The position numbers and the translations under genes are program-made. From Planctomycetota bacterium (GTDB lineage: Bacteria; Planctomycetota; Phycisphaerae; FEN-1346): a stretch of DNA of 17,070 bases. Under the pieces are notes generated by a model. The model did not search any database. It had not been told where the DNA came from and saw nothing but the letters and a program-made list of their open reading frames with translations. The stretch's first letter is position 1, and every line of letters starts with the position of its first letter. The DNA lies in the NCBI GenBank assembly GCA_026386995.1, contig JAPLMO010000142.1:1-17070 (forward strand), written 5' to 3'. Positions 14,416 to 17,070 of the stretch are shown here, in pieces.

Positions 14416-15741
14416 TCACACCTCTGGCAGCTTCCAGTCTCCGCGGAAGGTCCGCGGTTGGAGCATCGGATTTGCCGCATCGTCGCCGATGAACCGCTCG
14501 GCCTTCGGGTCCCACTGAAGATTGCGCCCCTGTTTCACCGCGATCAGCGCCAGTTGGCAAAGGGCGTCGCTGCGTACGGCCGTTTCGATGTCGCAGATCG
14601 CGCGCGTGCGTTTCTGGATGGCTTCCACGAAGTTATAGGTGTGGCGGTTGCTTACCGGCAGCGTGATGGGCATCGTGTCGCACTTGTTCTGCGGGTCGCG
14701 CAGCAGTTGCTCATCACCGGCCTGGATCTGGCCGCGTTCGACATGCACCCAAGCCGACTCGCCTACGAAGCGGACTCCGTGGCGGAAGCCCGGTGTGCCG
14801 TCACTGACAAACGTGACTGGCGTGGCTTGAGCATACTCGAATCGCACCTTCCATCGCACGATAGCGTCAAATCCCCCCTCCTTGGGAAAGATCCCTTCGC
14901 CTTCAATCGTCGAGGGGCCGGTATCGTCCGTGCCGTTGCCCCACTGGGCGATATCCAAGTGGTGGATACCCCAGCAGGAGATCATGCCTAACGAGAAATT
15001 GCTGATGTTCTCGTGATTGGCGCGATCGATCTTCTCTTCGTGGAACGGCGTCATCGGCGCCGGACCGACCCAATGATCCCAGTTCACGTAGTCCGGCACA
15101 GGCTGCGCCGGGAACGGCGGCCGCTGCCCACCGCCGGGCGCGGAGACCTGGATTTCCCGCAGTTTGCCCAAGCGGCCATTGAGAGCCAACTCGCACGCCC
15201 AACGGAACTTCAGGTCAGAACGCTGTTGGGTGCCAAACTGAAATACCACCTTCTTCCGGCGCACCGCTTCGCGCACGCGCCGGGCTTCCTCAAACGACAT
15301 GGCCATCGGCTTTTCGTGATAGATGTGCTTGCCGTGGAGGATCGCATCCAGGGCCGGGATGCTGTGCCAATGCACGGGCAAGGCCATCAGCACCGCGTCG
15401 ATCGACGGGTCGGCGTTCAACTCGCGGAAGTCGGCGAATACTTTCACGTCCGGCTTGCCATAGGCAGCGGCAATGTGCTGCCGCGCGGCATCGATGTTCC
15501 GGCGGTTCACGTCGCAAATCGCCGTGACCCGCACGCCCTCATGTGTCAGTAAGTCTCGCATGTCGTTTTGGCCCTGCGCTCCCACGCCAATCACGCCCAG
15601 CGTAATCCTGCCGGAAGGCGGCGTCTGTGCCGCGCTGCCCAGCACGTGGGCGGGCACGATCCATGCCGAGGCGCTTGCGGCAAGCGCGGACTTCAGTAAG
15701 GCACGCCGCGTATGATGGGGCGTGTGATTTCCACGTTTCAT
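14416..15741 (-). CDS. Tat-exported Gfo/Idh/MocA-family oxidoreductase
   Basis: 441 residues from ATG 15741, preceded by AAGGA 8 nt upstream; an in-frame TTG 21 nt earlier is disregarded. The N-terminus carries a twin-arginine signal (TRRALLK at 11-17, then a hydrophobic stretch ending near VLGSAA). The Rossmann domain follows with LGVIGVGAQGQND as the dinucleotide loop and AICDVNRRN after strand 2. The catalytic-site motif HEKPMA is intact (K144). The C-terminal alpha/beta substrate domain includes MISCWGIHHLDIAQWG. Relatives oxidise or rearrange sugars and inositols with NAD(P); Tat-exported members with pre-bound cofactor are common in Planctomycetota. It follows a second family member after 17 bp. 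The substrate is unknown; sugar or polysaccharide derivatives are an inference. Confidence 0.92.
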   Translation of the reverse strand: MKRGNHTPHHTRRALLKSALAASASAWIVPAHVLGSAAQTPPSGRITLGVIGVGAQGQNDMRDLLTHEGVRVTAICDVNRRNIDAARQHIAAAYGKPDVKVFADFRELNADPSIDAVLMALPVHWHSIPALDAILHGKHIYHEKPMAMSFEEARRVREAVRRKKVVFQFGTQQRSDLKFRWACELALNGRLGKLREIQVSAPGGGQRPPFPAQPVPDYVNWDHWVGPAPMTPFHEEKIDRANHENISNFSLGMISCWGIHHLDIAQWGNGTDDTGPSTIEGEGIFPKEGGFDAIVRWKVRFEYAQATPVTFVSDGTPGFRHGVRFVGESAWVHVERGQIQAGDEQLLRDPQNKCDTMPITLPVSNRHTYNFVEAIQKRTRAICDIETAVRSDALCQLALIAVKQGRNLQWDPKAERFIGDDAANPMLQPRTFRGDWKLPEV

Positions 15742-15758
15742 GGCATTTGTCCTTGTTC

Positions 15759-16874
15759 TCAAGCCAGTGTGAACGGCGGCAGCGTGACAATTCTCCCGCC
15801 GGCCATGGCCGACTCATGGGCGCACAGCCCCACGCAGGTCCAGTTGGCCGACTGCACTGCGTTGGGCCAGGGATCGCGATTGTCGACCAGCGCGCTGACA
15901 AACTCGTTGACCAGGTGAGGGTGCGACCCGCCATGCCCGGCGCCCTGGATGAATGAGCGGTGCTCCGCGTCCTGGATCGCTCGCGTGAACCGGCGGATAG
16001 GCTCGGGCAGCAGGTGCGCGTAATCCGGAACTTCGATCTGCGAGGGGATTTCCGGCTCCGGCTTCTTGGCCGTGTGCAGGATGTGCGACCCGCCTTCGAC
16101 GAGCGTCCATTCGAAACTGCGCTTCGTGCCATACACGTCGAAGCTCTCGCGATACTGCCGGGCGGTGTCGTAGAGGAACCGCCAGATGTGGGCCGCAATG
16201 TCAGAATCCTTGATCTTGATGTGGCAGGATTCGACTGCAAACGGATTGCCGGATTTCTGCCGGATATCTTCCCGCACCGCCCCGGAGCCTAAACACGAAA
16301 CGTATTCGGCGCGGCCGTTCATCAGGCCCAGGCAGGGGCTCACCACGTGGGTGGCGTAGTGCATGGGGATCATCCGCTGCCAGTAGTCGGGCCAACCGTC
16401 CATGTCCTGCGGATGCGAGGCCTGCAGGTACTGGATCTTGCCCAGTTCGCCTTTCTGGTACATCTCCTTGAGGAAGAGGAACTCGCGCGAGTACACAACC
16501 GTTTCGGCCATCATGTATTTCAGGCCCGTCTGGCGGACCAGGTCGACGATCTCACGGCAGTGCTCGACGGTCGTGGCCATCGGCACCGTGCACAGCACGT
16601 GCTTGCCGGCCCGGAGCGCCGCGATCGACATCGGCGCGTGGTCGGGAATCGGCGTGTTGATGTGCACGAAGTCCACGCTCGGGTCCGCGAGCACATCTTC
16701 GTACCGTGTGTACCGTTTCTGCACGCCAAACGTGTCGCCGATCTGCCTGAGCCTTTCCGCATTGCGTTGGCAAATCGCGTACATGCTGGCGTGGGGGTGG
16801 CGTTGGTAGATCGGAATGAATTCCGCGCCGAAGCCCAACCCGATGATCGCAACATTGACTCGTTTCCGGTCCAT
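15759..16874 (-). CDS. Gfo/Idh/MocA-family protein lacking the EKP lysine
   Basis: 371 residues from ATG 16874, with AGGAGG 6 nt upstream; a longer frame to 16949 starts without a site. VNVAIIGLGFGAEFIPIYQ is the Rossmann loop, and the protein has no signal peptide, so it is cytoplasmic. The segment equivalent to the family's CEKPMA reads CTVPMA (T96-V97-P98), replacing both the Glu and the catalytic Lys. The rest is ordinary: DFVHINTPIPDHAPMSIAAL before it, and a C-terminal domain with HGGSHPHLVNEFVSALVDNR, a His-rich stretch usual in this family. It is first in an operon with the Tat-exported homologue. It may use a different chemistry, as NAD-dependent glycosidases of this superfamily do, or be a binding or regulatory form. 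The substrate is unknown. Confidence 0.9.
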   Translation of the reverse strand: MDRKRVNVAIIGLGFGAEFIPIYQRHPHASMYAICQRNAERLRQIGDTFGVQKRYTRYEDVLADPSVDFVHINTPIPDHAPMSIAALRAGKHVLCTVPMATTVEHCREIVDLVRQTGLKYMMAETVVYSREFLFLKEMYQKGELGKIQYLQASHPQDMDGWPDYWQRMIPMHYATHVVSPCLGLMNGRAEYVSCLGSGAVREDIRQKSGNPFAVESCHIKIKDSDIAAHIWRFLYDTARQYRESFDVYGTKRSFEWTLVEGGSHILHTAKKPEPEIPSQIEVPDYAHLLPEPIRRFTRAIQDAEHRSFIQGAGHGGSHPHLVNEFVSALVDNRDPWPNAVQSANWTCVGLCAHESAMAGGRIVTLPPFTLA

Positions 16875-16951
16875 AACACTCCTCCTGTGTCGGCACGGAG
16901 ATTCGCGTGCGGTCGCTTGCATGAACGGTCTAATACCACAGCGCGACATAG

Positions 16952-17070
16952 TCAGAGGTCATGAGGCACACAGCGGTTCAGGCAGCCGAGTTTGATACCC
17001 AACTGGTGCAGCCGCCGCAAGGTGTGTCTGCGGTGAGCCTTGCGGGCCTCTCGGTTGCGGCGCTGGTAAT
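16952..17070 (-). CDS. Possible C-terminal end of a gene running off the right edge
   Basis: A minus-strand frame enters from the edge and ends at TGA 16954-16952 after 38 codons, rich in Arg/His (RRNREARKAHRR, then LRRLHQLGIKLGCLN). It could be the tail of a transposase or other DNA-binding protein, but the stretch is short, a second minus frame is also open, and Arg-rich readings are common in wrong frames of GC-rich DNA. Between 16875 and 16951 I see only the ribosome binding site of the oxidoreductase operon. Confidence 0.25.
   Translation of the reverse strand, partial: YQRRNREARKAHRRHTLRRLHQLGIKLGCLNRCVPHDL

Overview
The window looks like GC-rich chromosomal DNA from a planctomycete-like bacterium, probably a metagenomic Planctomycetota member. 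The assignment is an inference. It rests on a very large exported protein that joins a ThuA-like domain, a hydrazine-synthase-alpha-like beta-propeller region with two CxxCH haem sites and a SUMF1 (formylglycine-generating-enzyme-like) domain, and on two adjacent Gfo/Idh/MocA oxidoreductases, one with a Tat signal. No rRNA, tRNA, CRISPR array or complete insertion sequence was seen.

Positions 1-3480 are accessory in character. A minus-strand pair encodes a pRiA4b ORF-3-like protein and a SEC-C protein (running off the left edge), behind a strong sigma70-type promoter. A small XRE regulator follows, divergent from a coiled-coil lipoprotein across a compact palindrome-bearing promoter region. 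Next come the C-terminal stump of a RelE-type toxin and an intact XRE antitoxin, then a 137-bp double-hairpin inverted-repeat element that supplies the antitoxin's stop codon.

Positions 3486-7494 hold four minus-strand genes, transcribed in the order MarC-family membrane protein, two-helix membrane protein, RNase J-like metallo-beta-lactamase/beta-CASP protein, and a 401-residue protein with a PD-(D/E)XK-like C-terminus. The last two are 25 bp apart with good ribosome binding sites. They are the best candidate here for an uncharacterised nucleic-acid-acting module, but that is inference.

Positions 7674-9531 (plus strand) encode overlapping OppB/OppC-type ABC permeases with no ATPase or binding protein in view. 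A convergent intergenic region follows. Positions 9836-13894 (minus) encode the 1352-residue fusion, whose SUMF1 domain lacks the cysteines needed for formylglycine generation. Positions 14416-16874 (minus) are a two-gene oxidoreductase operon. Its first, cytoplasmic member has lost the canonical EKP lysine and its second is Tat-exported. The right edge has no firm gene.

Several near-perfect GC-rich palindromes sit between genes without T-tracts, which suggests a family of dispersed intergenic repeats.
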